A stretch of DNA of 64,000 nt, from contig CACYGL010000001.1 in NCBI GenBank assembly GCA_902773995.1, positions 62,001-126,000 on the forward strand, given 5' to 3'. Position 1 is the first letter of the stretch. Every line of letters starts with the position of its first letter. The position numbers and the translations under genes are program-made. The notes under the pieces are model-generated. The model saw nothing but the letters and a program-made list of their open reading frames with translations. It was not told where the DNA came from and ran no database searches. Source of the DNA: an uncultured Coriobacteriaceae bacterium. GTDB taxonomy: Bacteria; Actinomycetota; Coriobacteriia; Coriobacteriales; Atopobiaceae. Below are positions 17,807 to 25,169 of the stretch, piece by piece.

Positions 17807-18469
17807 CTAGGAGAGACTGCGGATGAGTGCCGTCACGCGACCGAGAATGACCGGGTTATCCGCGTAGATGGGGCTCATGTGGTCATTCTCGGGCTGGAGT
17901 CGAATGCGGTCCTTCTCCCGATAGAAGGTCTTGACCGTTGCGGAGTCATCGATAAGAGCAACGACTATCTCTCCGTCATGAGCGTCGTGCTGCTCTTTTA
18001 CCACGATATAGTCACCATCGAAGATTCCAGCATTGATCATCGACTCGCCTCGAACACGCAGAATAAACGAGCTGGCATCGCCCACAATGCTTGTGGGGAG
18101 TGTGAGCGTCTCTTCGACGTTCTGCTCGGCGAGGATGGGTACGCCCGCAGCCACGCGGCCAACGAGAGGCAAAGTAATCGAATTCTTGTCAACGTCCTCC
18201 TGCACGGCGACAAGCTTCTCTTGGGCGCTGCCATCCTCTGACACCTGCTTGTCAGGAACAACTTCAATTGTGCGAGGCTTCTTTGGGTCCCTGCTGATGA
18301 GGCCCATCTCCTCAAGAACCTTGAGATGCATGTGGACCGTCGACGGCGAGGCAAGGCCTACAGCAGCGCCTATCTCCCTCACCGAGGGGGGATAGCCGTG
18401 CTCGTCCGTGTATGAGCAGATGAAGTCATAGATGGCCCTTTGGCGCTTGCTGAGCTTTCCCTTTGACAT
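17807..18469 (-). CDS. lexA: SOS repressor LexA
   Basis: A 220-residue repressor. The N-terminal winged helix contains YPPSVREIGAAVGLASPSTV. The self-cleavage site is Ala108-Gly109 in RVAAGVP, and the Ser-Lys dyad is Ser143 (GESMINAG) with Lys180 (SATVKTFYRE). The start ATG at 18469 has GAGGAG upstream. An upstream in-frame start at 18520 would add 17 residues and is unlikely. It represses recA, the divergent LysM gene and itself through boxes at 8001-8014 and 18519-18582. Confidence 0.96.
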   Translation of the reverse strand: MSKGKLSKRQRAIYDFICSYTDEHGYPPSVREIGAAVGLASPSTVHMHLKVLEEMGLISRDPKKPRTIEVVPDKQVSEDGSAQEKLVAVQEDVDKNSITLPLVGRVAAGVPILAEQNVEETLTLPTSIVGDASSFILRVRGESMINAGIFDGDYIVVKEQHDAHDGEIVVALIDDSATVKTFYREKDRIRLQPENDHMSPIYADNPVILGRVTALIRSLS

Positions 18470-18491
18470 GGCGTCTCCTCTCGTCGGGTCA

Positions 18492-18582
18492 ATAGTACTC
18501 TTGTCCCTGAACACTTGCAAACAAATGTTCGAATTAGACTTGACACGAACAAATGTACGTAGATACTAGAGTACAGATGTTC
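18492..18582. promoter_or_regulatory. Divergent lexA / LysM-gene promoters with three LexA boxes
   Basis: The minus-strand lexA promoter reads TTGCAA (18515-18520), 17 bases, TACTAT (18492-18497). The plus-strand promoter reads TTGACA (18540-18545), 16 bases, GATACT (18562-18567). Three near-palindromes of the GAAC-N4-GTTC type occur: AAACAAATGTTC (18519-18530, overlapping the lexA -35), GAACAAATGTAC (18547-18558, in the plus-strand spacer) and GTACAGATGTTC (18571-18582, near the plus-strand start point). Each has one mismatch, unlike the perfect recA box. This is the classical layout of an autoregulated lexA with a divergent SOS gene. Confidence 0.82.
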
Positions 18583-18664
18583 GGTCCCTAACGCAAGGCA
18601 CTAATTTCTGTCCCGCGTGGCAGCTATAAAGGTTCCCGATAAGCACACCAGAGGGGAGCACATA

Positions 18665-19114
18665 ATGACTAACGCTAATCGTATGTTTGGTACCGAGGGC
18701 TCTTCGGCTCTTGTTCCTTCCTATCCTTCGCTCATGCTTCTTGAGGGAGGCGCGGGTAAGAGGACCTCTGGAGTTGCTCGTCGTGCCCAGGGACAGACGC
18801 CTTATCATCAGGCAGCCTCTCGTCTAGACGTCTTTACCGTTGTCGTCTGCACGCTGCTTGTTGCTGCGGGGCTTTTTGGCGCTCTTGTCGCAGGCAATGC
18901 CGCCATCGCCTCCCGTAAGGATGCGGCTCTTTCGTCAATTCCGACTCAAGATGTTGTGGTTGAGCCTGGTGATTCCGTTTGGGGCCTTGCTTCTCAGTAT
19001 CAGGTAGATGGTTACAGTACGGCAGAGCTTGCGCAGTGGATCACCGAGAAGAACTCTCTCACCACGTCTACCCTTCAACCCGGTCAGTCGTTGCTGGTTC
19101 CCGCATCACGCTAA
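18665..19114 (+). CDS. LysM membrane protein, probable SOS cell-division inhibitor (YneA-like)
   Basis: 149 residues: a cytoplasmic N-terminus (1-54), one transmembrane helix (~55-78, VFTVVVCTLLVAAGLFGALV) and an outer LysM domain (~97-146, VVVEPGDSVWGLASQY to LQPGQSLLVP). The ATG at 18665 follows GAGGGGAGCACATA. It is divergent from lexA under three SOS boxes. Bacillus yneA and the mycobacterial Rv2719c gene have the same architecture and sit beside lexA; they delay division after DNA damage. Sequence resemblance outside LysM is weak by eye, so function rests on architecture, regulation and position. Confidence 0.75.
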   Translation: MTNANRMFGTEGSSALVPSYPSLMLLEGGAGKRTSGVARRAQGQTPYHQAASRLDVFTVVVCTLLVAAGLFGALVAGNAAIASRKDAALSSIPTQDVVVEPGDSVWGLASQYQVDGYSTAELAQWITEKNSLTTSTLQPGQSLLVPASR

Positions 19115-19240
19115 AGCGATTTACTGGGCTTGCTTGTGGTCAGATTCAGGAGTCTGCGTAGTCTTGCCACATCGTTTTCGTTTCCAGTTTGGATTTATAG
19201 AGTCCTTTGTGGTGGGATTTTGGACGCTTTGTGTTAAGTT

Positions 19241-19259
19241 CCTAATGGAGTCCATTAGG
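19241..19259. promoter_or_regulatory. Palindrome overlapping the nrdR ribosome-binding site
   Basis: CCTAATGGA (19241-19249) and TCCATTAGG (19251-19259) form a perfect 9-bp inverted repeat around a single G. The last three bases are shared with the AGGAGG ribosome site (19257-19262) of nrdR. It could be a DNA operator or an RNA fold that hides the ribosome site. It does not resemble the NrdR box of nrd promoters. Confidence 0.55.
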
Positions 19260-19266
19260 AGGTTTG

Positions 19267-19716
19267 ATGCGCTGTCCAAAATGCGGGTGCGAGGAGTCGA
19301 AGGTTGTTGACTCTAGGCCATCGGAGAGCAACGACGCCATTCGTCGTCGACGCGAGTGCGTCAAATGCGGCTATCGGTTCACGACGTACGAGCGCCGTGA
19401 GGAAATGCCTCTCCTTGTGGTCAAGAAAGATGGGCGCAAGGAGACGTTCGATCGGCAGAAGCTCATGCGTGGGCTCTTGGCTGCTACCGTTAAGCGGAGC
19501 GTGCCTGTCGAGGCGCTTGATAACCTCATCGATGACATCGAATCGGAGTTGAGGGACGAGGGCGTTAATGAGGTCTCCTCGCATGACCTGGGAAGCATGG
19601 TCCTCAAGCGTTTGGTAGACGTAGACAAGGTGGCGTACATTCGCTTCGCGTCGGTCTATAGGGACTTCAAGGACGTTGATGAGTTCAGCGAGGAGCTGAG
19701 GAGCCTCAATAAATGA
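19267..19716 (+). CDS. nrdR: Transcriptional repressor NrdR
   Basis: 149 residues. The zinc ribbon uses Cys3, Cys6, Cys31 and Cys34 ([10 protein letters not shown] and [16 protein letters not shown]). An ATP-cone follows (~49-139, [18 protein letters not shown] and [13 protein letters not shown]). NrdR senses ATP/dATP and represses ribonucleotide reductase operons. The ATG at 19267 follows AGGAGG by four bases; a TTG directly before it is in frame but not needed. The gene overlaps dut, so repressor and dUTPase, both dNTP-pool functions, are co-translated. Confidence 0.95.
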   Translation: MRCPKCGCEESKVVDSRPSESNDAIRRRRECVKCGYRFTTYERREEMPLLVVKKDGRKETFDRQKLMRGLLAATVKRSVPVEALDNLIDDIESELRDEGVNEVSSHDLGSMVLKRLVDVDKVAYIRFASVYRDFKDVDEFSEELRSLNK

Positions 19717-20159
19717 TGGATAATAAGGTCGTACTTCCCATCAAGCGTCTTGACCCAACAGTAGAGCTCCCAAGCTACGCTTATGATGGTGATGCTGGTC
19801 TCGATTTGCGCTCAAACGAGGATGTTACGCTTGCGCCCTTTGAGCGTCGGCTTGTCGGAACCGGTCTCGCCATTGCCATACCTGAGGGGTATGCAGGCTT
19901 TGTCCAGCCCAGGAGTGGACTCGCCCTTCGCGAGGGACTGTCCATGGCAAATACGCCCGGCCTCATAGATGCCCACTACCGTGGCGAGCTCAAGGTGTGC
20001 GCAATCAACCTCGACCCATCCAAGAGCATCCACATCGAGCGCGGCGAGAGAATCGCTCAGCTCGTCATTCAACAGGTCCCTGTCGTCTCCCCTCTGGAGG
20101 TCGATGAGCTCGATGAGACCGATCGCGGTGCCGGTGGTTTTGGCTCGAGTGGCGTCTAA
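19713..20159 (+). CDS. dut: dUTP diphosphatase
   Basis: 148 residues with the trimeric dUTPase motifs in order: [10 protein letters not shown] (motif 1), [11 protein letters not shown] (2), [15 protein letters not shown] (3), [10 protein letters not shown] (4) and the glycine-rich tail [10 protein letters not shown] (5). It hydrolyses dUTP to dUMP, keeping uracil out of DNA and feeding dTMP synthesis. The ATG overlaps the nrdR stop; a second ATG follows directly. GCCACA and TGTGGC (20187-20205) form a short hairpin after the gene. Confidence 0.95.
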   Translation: MMDNKVVLPIKRLDPTVELPSYAYDGDAGLDLRSNEDVTLAPFERRLVGTGLAIAIPEGYAGFVQPRSGLALREGLSMANTPGLIDAHYRGELKVCAINLDPSKSIHIERGERIAQLVIQQVPVVSPLEVDELDETDRGAGGFGSSGV

Positions 20160-20247
20160 TCCTACTCATCTATTCGCTCTGTTGCTGCCACACTTTGTCT
20201 GTGGCTTGTGACATAGGCCTTGCTGTTCGGGAAGAAAGGAAGGGCAC

Positions 20248-21561
20248 GTGGAGAAGTTCTTCAAGATGGGGGAGAGAGGGTCGTCGACGGGACAGGAGAT
20301 TCGTGCCGGACTCACCACTTTCCTCGCCATGGCGTACATCATCGCCGTCAACCCCTCGCTGCTCGCTGCAGCCGGTGTTCCTATGAACGCTGCGGTTACC
20401 TCGACCTGCGTTGGGGCCGGCATCATGACCATTTTCATGGGCCTCTTTGCCAATAGGCCCCTTGCCTGCGCCTCCGGCATGGGCATCAATGCAGTGGTCG
20501 CATATACCCTCGCCGCGCTTAACGGTGCGGATTGGCAGGTCTCAATGGCAGTCATCTTTGTTGAGGGCTGCGCCATTCTCATTCTGGTTCTCTGCGGCCT
20601 TCGCGAGGCCATCATGGATGCCATTCCCGTCTCGCTTCGTCACGCCATCTCTGTTGGCCTTGGCCTCTTCATTGCAATGATTGGCCTCGCCGATGGCGGC
20701 ATCATCGTTGCTAACGAGTCCACCATGGTTTCCTTTGGTGATGTCACAAGCCCCACGTTTCTCGTCGGCCTTATCTCCATTGTTGCCACGGTCATTCTTT
20801 ACTCGATGAACATCAAGGGTTCCATCCTCATTGGCATCATCATCGCTGTGCTTTGTGGTATCCCCCTTGGCGTAACGCAGATGCCCTCGGGCATTGTCTC
20901 CGCCCTCGACTTCTCGTCCTTTGGTGCCCCCTTCATGGCAGATTCAACGGGTACCGTTGCAGTCGTCAAGGTTCTTACCACGCCAATCCTTCTCGTCTTT
21001 GCATTCTCCCTCATGATGTCGGACTTCTTTGACACCATGGGTACTGCGATGGCCGTTGCCAAGCAGGGCGAGTTCTTGAACGAGGATGGAACCGTCGAGA
21101 ACATCCGAGAGATTCTGATTGCAGACTCTGCGGCAGCTGCCGTTGGTGGCCTTGTGGGTGCCTCTTCCATCACAACCTTCGTCGAGTCTGCTTCCGGCGC
21201 TGCCGATGGTGGTCGCACTGGCCTCACCTCTGTCTTCACCGGTGTTCTCTTCATCCTTGCAGCGTTCTTCGCTCCTGTGATCTCGGTTGTGAGCAGCGCT
21301 GCCACCTGCGGCGCCCTTGTTATCGTTGGCTTCCTCATGATGACTGACGTAGTCGACATCGACTGGACCGACCTCCTGGAGGGCTTCCCCGCCTTCATGG
21401 TTATCGCAGGTATCCCTCTTACGTACTCCATCTCCAACGGCATCGGCATGGGCTTTATCGCGTATGTCATCGTTGCCCTGGTCACTGGTCGTGCCAAGAA
21501 GATCAAGCCTCTCATGTGGGTCGCCACTGCAGCGTTTGTCGTCTATTTCCTGCTTTCCTAG
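20248..21561 (+). CDS. NCS2 family purine permease (AzgA/PbuG type)
   Basis: A 437-residue polytopic transporter starting at GTG 20248 after GAAAGGAAGG. STGQEIRAGLTTFLAMAYII and NPSLLAAAGVP at the N-terminus, GMGINAVVAYTLA, and the central FFDTMGTAMAVAKQGEFL place it in the AzgA-like branch of the NCS2 family. That branch imports adenine, guanine and hypoxanthine by proton symport. About 12 hydrophobic segments are visible. An 88-base gap separates it from dut, and no purine riboswitch is recognisable there. A uracil permease of the other NCS2 branch follows. Confidence 0.88.
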   Translation: MEKFFKMGERGSSTGQEIRAGLTTFLAMAYIIAVNPSLLAAAGVPMNAAVTSTCVGAGIMTIFMGLFANRPLACASGMGINAVVAYTLAALNGADWQVSMAVIFVEGCAILILVLCGLREAIMDAIPVSLRHAISVGLGLFIAMIGLADGGIIVANESTMVSFGDVTSPTFLVGLISIVATVILYSMNIKGSILIGIIIAVLCGIPLGVTQMPSGIVSALDFSSFGAPFMADSTGTVAVVKVLTTPILLVFAFSLMMSDFFDTMGTAMAVAKQGEFLNEDGTVENIREILIADSAAAAVGGLVGASSITTFVESASGAADGGRTGLTSVFTGVLFILAAFFAPVISVVSSAATCGALVIVGFLMMTDVVDIDWTDLLEGFPAFMVIAGIPLTYSISNGIGMGFIAYVIVALVTGRAKKIKPLMWVATAAFVVYFLLS

Positions 21562-21612
21562 CCTGCTTGCAAGGACATCGCAGAGCATGGATGCAACGAA
21601 ATGAAACTCACT

Positions 21613-21648
21613 GGGGACTCGGAGGCATTCCTTCGAGTCCCCGTTTTT
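21613..21648 (+). terminator. Terminator or attenuator between the two NCS2 permease genes
   Basis: GGGGACTCGGAGG and CCTTCGAGTCCCC (21613-21642) form a long stem with one mismatch and a CATT loop, followed by GTTTTT. It ends the purine-permease transcript, or attenuates readthrough into the uracil-permease gene. Confidence 0.8.
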
Positions 21649-21674
21649 CAACCTGCCGAAAGTTCGCCAACAAG

Positions 21675-21722
21675 TCTTGGAGCGTCTGAATTATTTTTCT
21701 TCGGACCTTCAAGGCTCCAAGA
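21675..21722 (+). promoter_or_regulatory. Inverted repeat in the uracil-permease leader
   Basis: TCTTGGAGC (21675-21683) and GCTCCAAGA (21714-21722) are perfect 9-bp arms around a 30-base AT-rich loop. The right arm ends 3 bases before the AGGAG ribosome site at 21726. The fold could control translation of the permease. No PyrR-type anti-antiterminator consensus is visible. Confidence 0.45.
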
Positions 21723-21742
21723 AAAGGAGTGTGGTCTATCGC

Positions 21743-23056
21743 ATGCAACGACACGAACGAGAGATAATCGGCGTCGATGACAGGGTCTCTGTCTCGCGCG
21801 CCATCCCGCTGGGCATCCAGCACATGATGAGCATGTTTGGCTCGACGGTTCTGGTTCCGGTCCTCACGGGCCTTGACCCAAACGTTGCCATCATGTGCTC
21901 AGGCATCGGAACCATCTGCTACCTCTTGGTAACCAGGAACAAGATTCCCAGCTACCTGGGTAGCTCGTTTGCCTTCATCAGCCCCATTGTGATCATTGGT
22001 GCCACGCGTGGCCTCAATGCCGCCCTCTCTGGCGTTGTTGTGGCAGGCTTGGTGTTCCTCGCTGTTGCGGGAATCATCAAGCTCGTGGGCACCGGATGGC
22101 TCGACAGGCTGCTCCCGCCGGTACTTGTCGCCTCCGTCATGGTGGTCATCGGCGTTGGCCTCTCTGCGACTGCTGCCAAGATGGCCTTTCAGACGACGGC
22201 GGCGGATGGGACTACCGTGTTCTACGGGCTTGGAGCCATTATTGCCGCAATCACCCTGTTTGCGGCTGTCATCTTCTCGAGCATGGGTGGTCTCATCGGT
22301 ACTGTTCCCGTGCTTCTCGCCATCATCCTTGGCTACCTTGTCTCTTTGGCCTGTGGGCTCGTCGACTTCCAGCCGGTCATTGATGCCGCGTGGATTGGAC
22401 TTCCCACGTTCCAGCATCCCGTATGGGACTGGGGTGCTATTGCCCTCATTGGGCCCGTCGCTCTCGTCGTGGTGATTGAGCATATCGGCCACCTCCTGGC
22501 GGTTGGCGAGATCGTAGGCAAGGACTATCGCCCCATGCTGCCGCGCTCTCTTGCCGGTGACGGCATCTCGACGGTGATCTCGGGCTTCCTGGGAGGTCCT
22601 CCCACCACGACGTATGCTGAGAACATCGGCGTCATGAGCGTCACGCGCGTCTACTCTACGCAGGTCTTCTGGTACGCTGCCGGGTTCGCGCTGGTCGTTG
22701 GTGGTTTCTGCCCCAAGCTTGCGGCGCTCATCCGCTCCATTCCGTCTCCCGTCATGGGTGGCGTGAGCCTTCTGCTCTTTGGACTCATCGCCTCAAATGG
22801 CCTCAGGATGTTCGTCACTAATAAGGTTGACTTTGGCGCCAACCGCAACCTCATGATTGCCTCCGTTGTCATCATCCTGGGCGTTGGCATGGAGACCTCC
22901 GGCATCTCCATCCCCATCGGCCAGTATGCGCTTCCTGGCATGGCAACCTCTACGCTGGTGGGTATCATCATGAACCTCGTGCTGCCTATGCCACCCGCGG
23001 AGAAGACTGCTCATCCGGAGGCAACCCAGGATGGGCCTACTATGCCTCAGGCTTAG
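21743..23056 (+). CDS. NCS2 family uracil permease (UraA/PyrP type)
   Basis: About 437 residues with some 14 hydrophobic segments. Hallmarks are LGIQHMMSMFGSTVLVPVLT, IPSYLGSSFAFISP, VVIEHIGHLLAVGEIVGKD and GGPPTTTYAENIGVMSVTRV. The last is the uracil-branch signature; substrate-binding Glu residues lie in these segments. It imports uracil for salvage. The ATG at 21743 is used; GTG 21731 is a possible alternative closer to AGGAG. A start at 21677 would begin inside the leader stem and is unlikely. A symmetric hairpin follows at 23089-23125. Confidence 0.88.
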   Translation: MQRHEREIIGVDDRVSVSRAIPLGIQHMMSMFGSTVLVPVLTGLDPNVAIMCSGIGTICYLLVTRNKIPSYLGSSFAFISPIVIIGATRGLNAALSGVVVAGLVFLAVAGIIKLVGTGWLDRLLPPVLVASVMVVIGVGLSATAAKMAFQTTAADGTTVFYGLGAIIAAITLFAAVIFSSMGGLIGTVPVLLAIILGYLVSLACGLVDFQPVIDAAWIGLPTFQHPVWDWGAIALIGPVALVVVIEHIGHLLAVGEIVGKDYRPMLPRSLAGDGISTVISGFLGGPPTTTYAENIGVMSVTRVYSTQVFWYAAGFALVVGGFCPKLAALIRSIPSPVMGGVSLLLFGLIASNGLRMFVTNKVDFGANRNLMIASVVIILGVGMETSGISIPIGQYALPGMATSTLVGIIMNLVLPMPPAEKTAHPEATQDGPTMPQA

Positions 23057-23088
23057 TTTCGTTCTGCAAGCGCTTCGATATTTCGCGT

Positions 23089-23125
23089 ATCCCCACGGCC
23101 CTCAGCGCGAGGCTCCTGTGGGGAT
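23089..23125 (+). terminator. Hairpin after the uracil-permease gene
   Basis: ATCCCCAC (23089-23096) and GTGGGGAT (23118-23125) are perfect 8-bp arms, with CTC/GAG pairing inside. No T run follows, so strength as a terminator is uncertain. Confidence 0.4.
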
Positions 23126-23151
23126 TCACATATGTTAGTGAGAAAGTCGTA

Positions 23152-23176
23152 TATACCACCCATCAGGTGGGGTATA
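23152..23176. promoter_or_regulatory. Interrupted palindrome upstream of the TrxB-like gene
   Basis: TATACCACC-CATCA-GGTGGGGTATA is symmetric at both ends (TATACC/GGTATA) and in the centre (ACC/GGT), with two extra Gs on one side. It looks like an operator. The form with ATACC...GGTAT ends recalls sites of the CsoR/CstR repressor family, but that is only a resemblance. Confidence 0.4.
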
Positions 23177-23245
23177 GCAGGGGAGAGCAAAGCAAAACTG
23201 TAGGCCAGGGGAGTGCCGCGTACTCTGCTCGCCTTGCCGGATTGG

Positions 23246-24208
23246 ATGCAAATGGAAAGCAATAACAAGCAGGTAAAAGACCTCGTCATTGTTGGCGGTG
23301 GCCCCGCCGGTCTCACGGCGTCAATCTATGCGCAGCGCTCGCTCTTGGACGCGGTGACTTTGGAGCAGGAGGCCTTTGGCGGACAGACCATCTTGACGAG
23401 TGAGATTGACAACTATCCGGGGCTCCCGCACACGGATGGCTACACGCTCTCAGAGGCCATGCGTTCCCAGGCAACAGACCTTGGGGCCGAGGTCCGCATG
23501 GAGCAGGTCACGGGCATCTCTCGCGATGACAAGAGTGGACTCTTCACGCTTGCCACACCGGACGGTGACATTGTTGCCAAGTCCGTCATTCTCGCCGGGG
23601 GCGCTACGCCGCGACGTGCCGGCTTCCAGGGCGAGGAGAAGTTCGCCTCCCATGGCGTTTCGTACTGCGCTACCTGCGATGGCATGTTCTATCGAGGCAA
23701 GCGCGTCTACGTTGTTGGCGGCGGGAACTCCGCGGCCGAGGAGGCCCTGTTCCTCACGCGCTTTGCAGACGAGGTTATCTTGATCGTGCGCAAGGATCAC
23801 CTGCGTGCTCAGGCTGCGGTTGCTCGCGAGCTCGAGGAGAACGAGAAGGTAACCGTAAGGTACCTTACGAGTATTGTCTCGCTTGAGGGCGGGGAGCTTC
23901 CTAGCACCATCACCTTCAGGAACAACGAGACAGGCGAGACTACGGTCGAGACCTACGACGAGGGTTCCTTTGGCGTCTTCGTCTTTGTGGGGCGCATGCC
24001 GGCAAGCCAGCTCGTAGAAGGCCTTGTCGAGCTTGATCCGTCTGGATACGTGATTACCGACGAGCGCATGGCGACAAGCACTCCGGGGCTCTATGCCGCG
24101 GGAGACGTTCGCAAGACGCCGCTGCGCCAGATCGTGACGGCTGCTGCCGATGGCGCCATTGCGGCCAACAGTGCGGCAGCGTATCTCGGGAGGCCCGTGG
24201 AGGGCTAA
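23246..24208 (+). CDS. Thioredoxin-reductase-like flavoprotein
   Basis: About 320 residues with the TrxB fold. The FAD-binding LVIVGGGPAGLTASIYAQRS is near the N-terminus. The redox-active CATC is at 141-144 (SYCATCDGMFY), the NADPH-binding VYVVGGGNSAAEEALFLTR follows, and the C-terminal FAD segment is GLYAAGDVRKTPLRQIVTAA. TrxB reduces thioredoxin with NADPH, but related enzymes use other small redox proteins, and no thioredoxin gene is adjacent. The start is unclear: ATGs at 23246 and 23252 and a GTG at 23213 are all possible, and none has a well-spaced ribosome site. Confidence 0.82.
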   Translation: MQMESNNKQVKDLVIVGGGPAGLTASIYAQRSLLDAVTLEQEAFGGQTILTSEIDNYPGLPHTDGYTLSEAMRSQATDLGAEVRMEQVTGISRDDKSGLFTLATPDGDIVAKSVILAGGATPRRAGFQGEEKFASHGVSYCATCDGMFYRGKRVYVVGGGNSAAEEALFLTRFADEVILIVRKDHLRAQAAVARELEENEKVTVRYLTSIVSLEGGELPSTITFRNNETGETTVETYDEGSFGVFVFVGRMPASQLVEGLVELDPSGYVITDERMATSTPGLYAAGDVRKTPLRQIVTAAADGAIAANSAAAYLGRPVEG

Positions 24209-24241
24209 GACGCATTCTTTTGCGCGGGAAACTTACTCATG

Positions 24242-24290
24242 GGGCGCGTTCCAGGCGGCTGTGAGGGTCGCTGGTTACGCGCCCTGTTCT
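24242..24290 (+). terminator. Hairpin after the TrxB-like gene
   Basis: GGGCGCGT (24242-24249) and ACGCGCCC (24277-24284) are perfect 8-bp arms with a 27-base loop, followed by TGTTCT. The loop is long for an intrinsic terminator. The rest of the gap up to 24442 is AT-rich and shows no gene. Confidence 0.4.
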
Positions 24291-24442
24291 ATGTCGGACT
24301 CCCCTCATATATAACCGCGATAATATATCTTATGTAAAGTTGAGATAAGCGTCTGCGTATCTGGTAGCTACCTGAGTAGCAAGACGTACTTGAATGTGCA
24401 ACACTTTCAGCTAAGGTCCCCCACTTAGAAGGAGGCTGGAGC

Positions 24443-25123
24443 ATGGTTGCAAAGCAGAGACGCTCAATGCTGCTTGTGCTTGCTATTGGGCTTTGCTGCC
24501 TCGCTGGCGCTATCGTTGCTCTGTTCGCAGTCTCCAAGAGACCTTCTAACGCTTCGAACAATGCTCACCTAGACTATGTCACCGGAACCGTTGTCTCTGT
24601 AGAACCTGCGGAACATGCTTTGTCTATCCATCCCGAAGCTATGGGTAGTGACGCGCCTTTCTCAGAGGATCCCATTCGCTTTGTTTTTCGGAACAACGAT
24701 GAGCTCTACGACTCTGACCTTGGGTATCGGGTAACTATAGGCTACTTCCATAGCTCGGTTGGCGTAGAGGGTGCCCGAGATGGATACTGCTTCGAGTTTA
24801 AAGACTTGGACTCTCCATCTGCGCGCGACCCAATGCTCGCCAACGCGAGGGACCTGTCTTCGTCGGACGTGTATGCCTGTGAAGGAACCATTGACTCGCT
24901 TGATGCCGAGGATGGCGTGGTAACGCTGCTGGTTGACTCTACTTCGTCCAACGCGCAAGATCTTGGGCTTGTGGCTGGCTCCACGTGTTCGTTTGACCTC
25001 TCGGCGTGGACCATGCGCGAGAACCTTACTGACTATAGCGTTGGCGACTCCATCGGCGTCTGGTTCTCGGAACTCACTGCAGATGACGGAGCGTATAGGG
25101 CTTGGTGTGCCCAGCCCCTTTAG
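24443..25123 (+). CDS. Uncharacterised membrane-anchored protein with two OB-like repeats
   Basis: 226 residues, not recognised as a known family. A single N-terminal hydrophobic helix (~8-33, LLVLAIGLCCLAGAIVALFA) anchors a secreted acidic domain. The outer part seems to contain two similar beta-rich units. The first starts DYVTGTVVSVEPAEHALSI (~44) and the second ACEGTIDSLDAEDGVVTLLV (~150), each later showing a V-G-D/Y...G-Y/W pattern, as in OB-fold proteins. AAGGAGG lies before the ATG, and the gene stands alone between TrxB-like and the convergent ClC gene. Confidence 0.6.
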   Translation: MVAKQRRSMLLVLAIGLCCLAGAIVALFAVSKRPSNASNNAHLDYVTGTVVSVEPAEHALSIHPEAMGSDAPFSEDPIRFVFRNNDELYDSDLGYRVTIGYFHSSVGVEGARDGYCFEFKDLDSPSARDPMLANARDLSSSDVYACEGTIDSLDAEDGVVTLLVDSTSSNAQDLGLVAGSTCSFDLSAWTMRENLTDYSVGDSIGVWFSELTADDGAYRAWCAQPL

Positions 25124-25169
25124 AGCTCTCCCCTCTCATAAAATAACGGCGAAATTACCCAAATATTCC

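Noticed and set aside
20160-20247. Purine riboswitch before the purine-permease gene
   Set aside because: The gap is 88 bases and lacks the conserved three-way-junction core; only a 6-bp hairpin is present.
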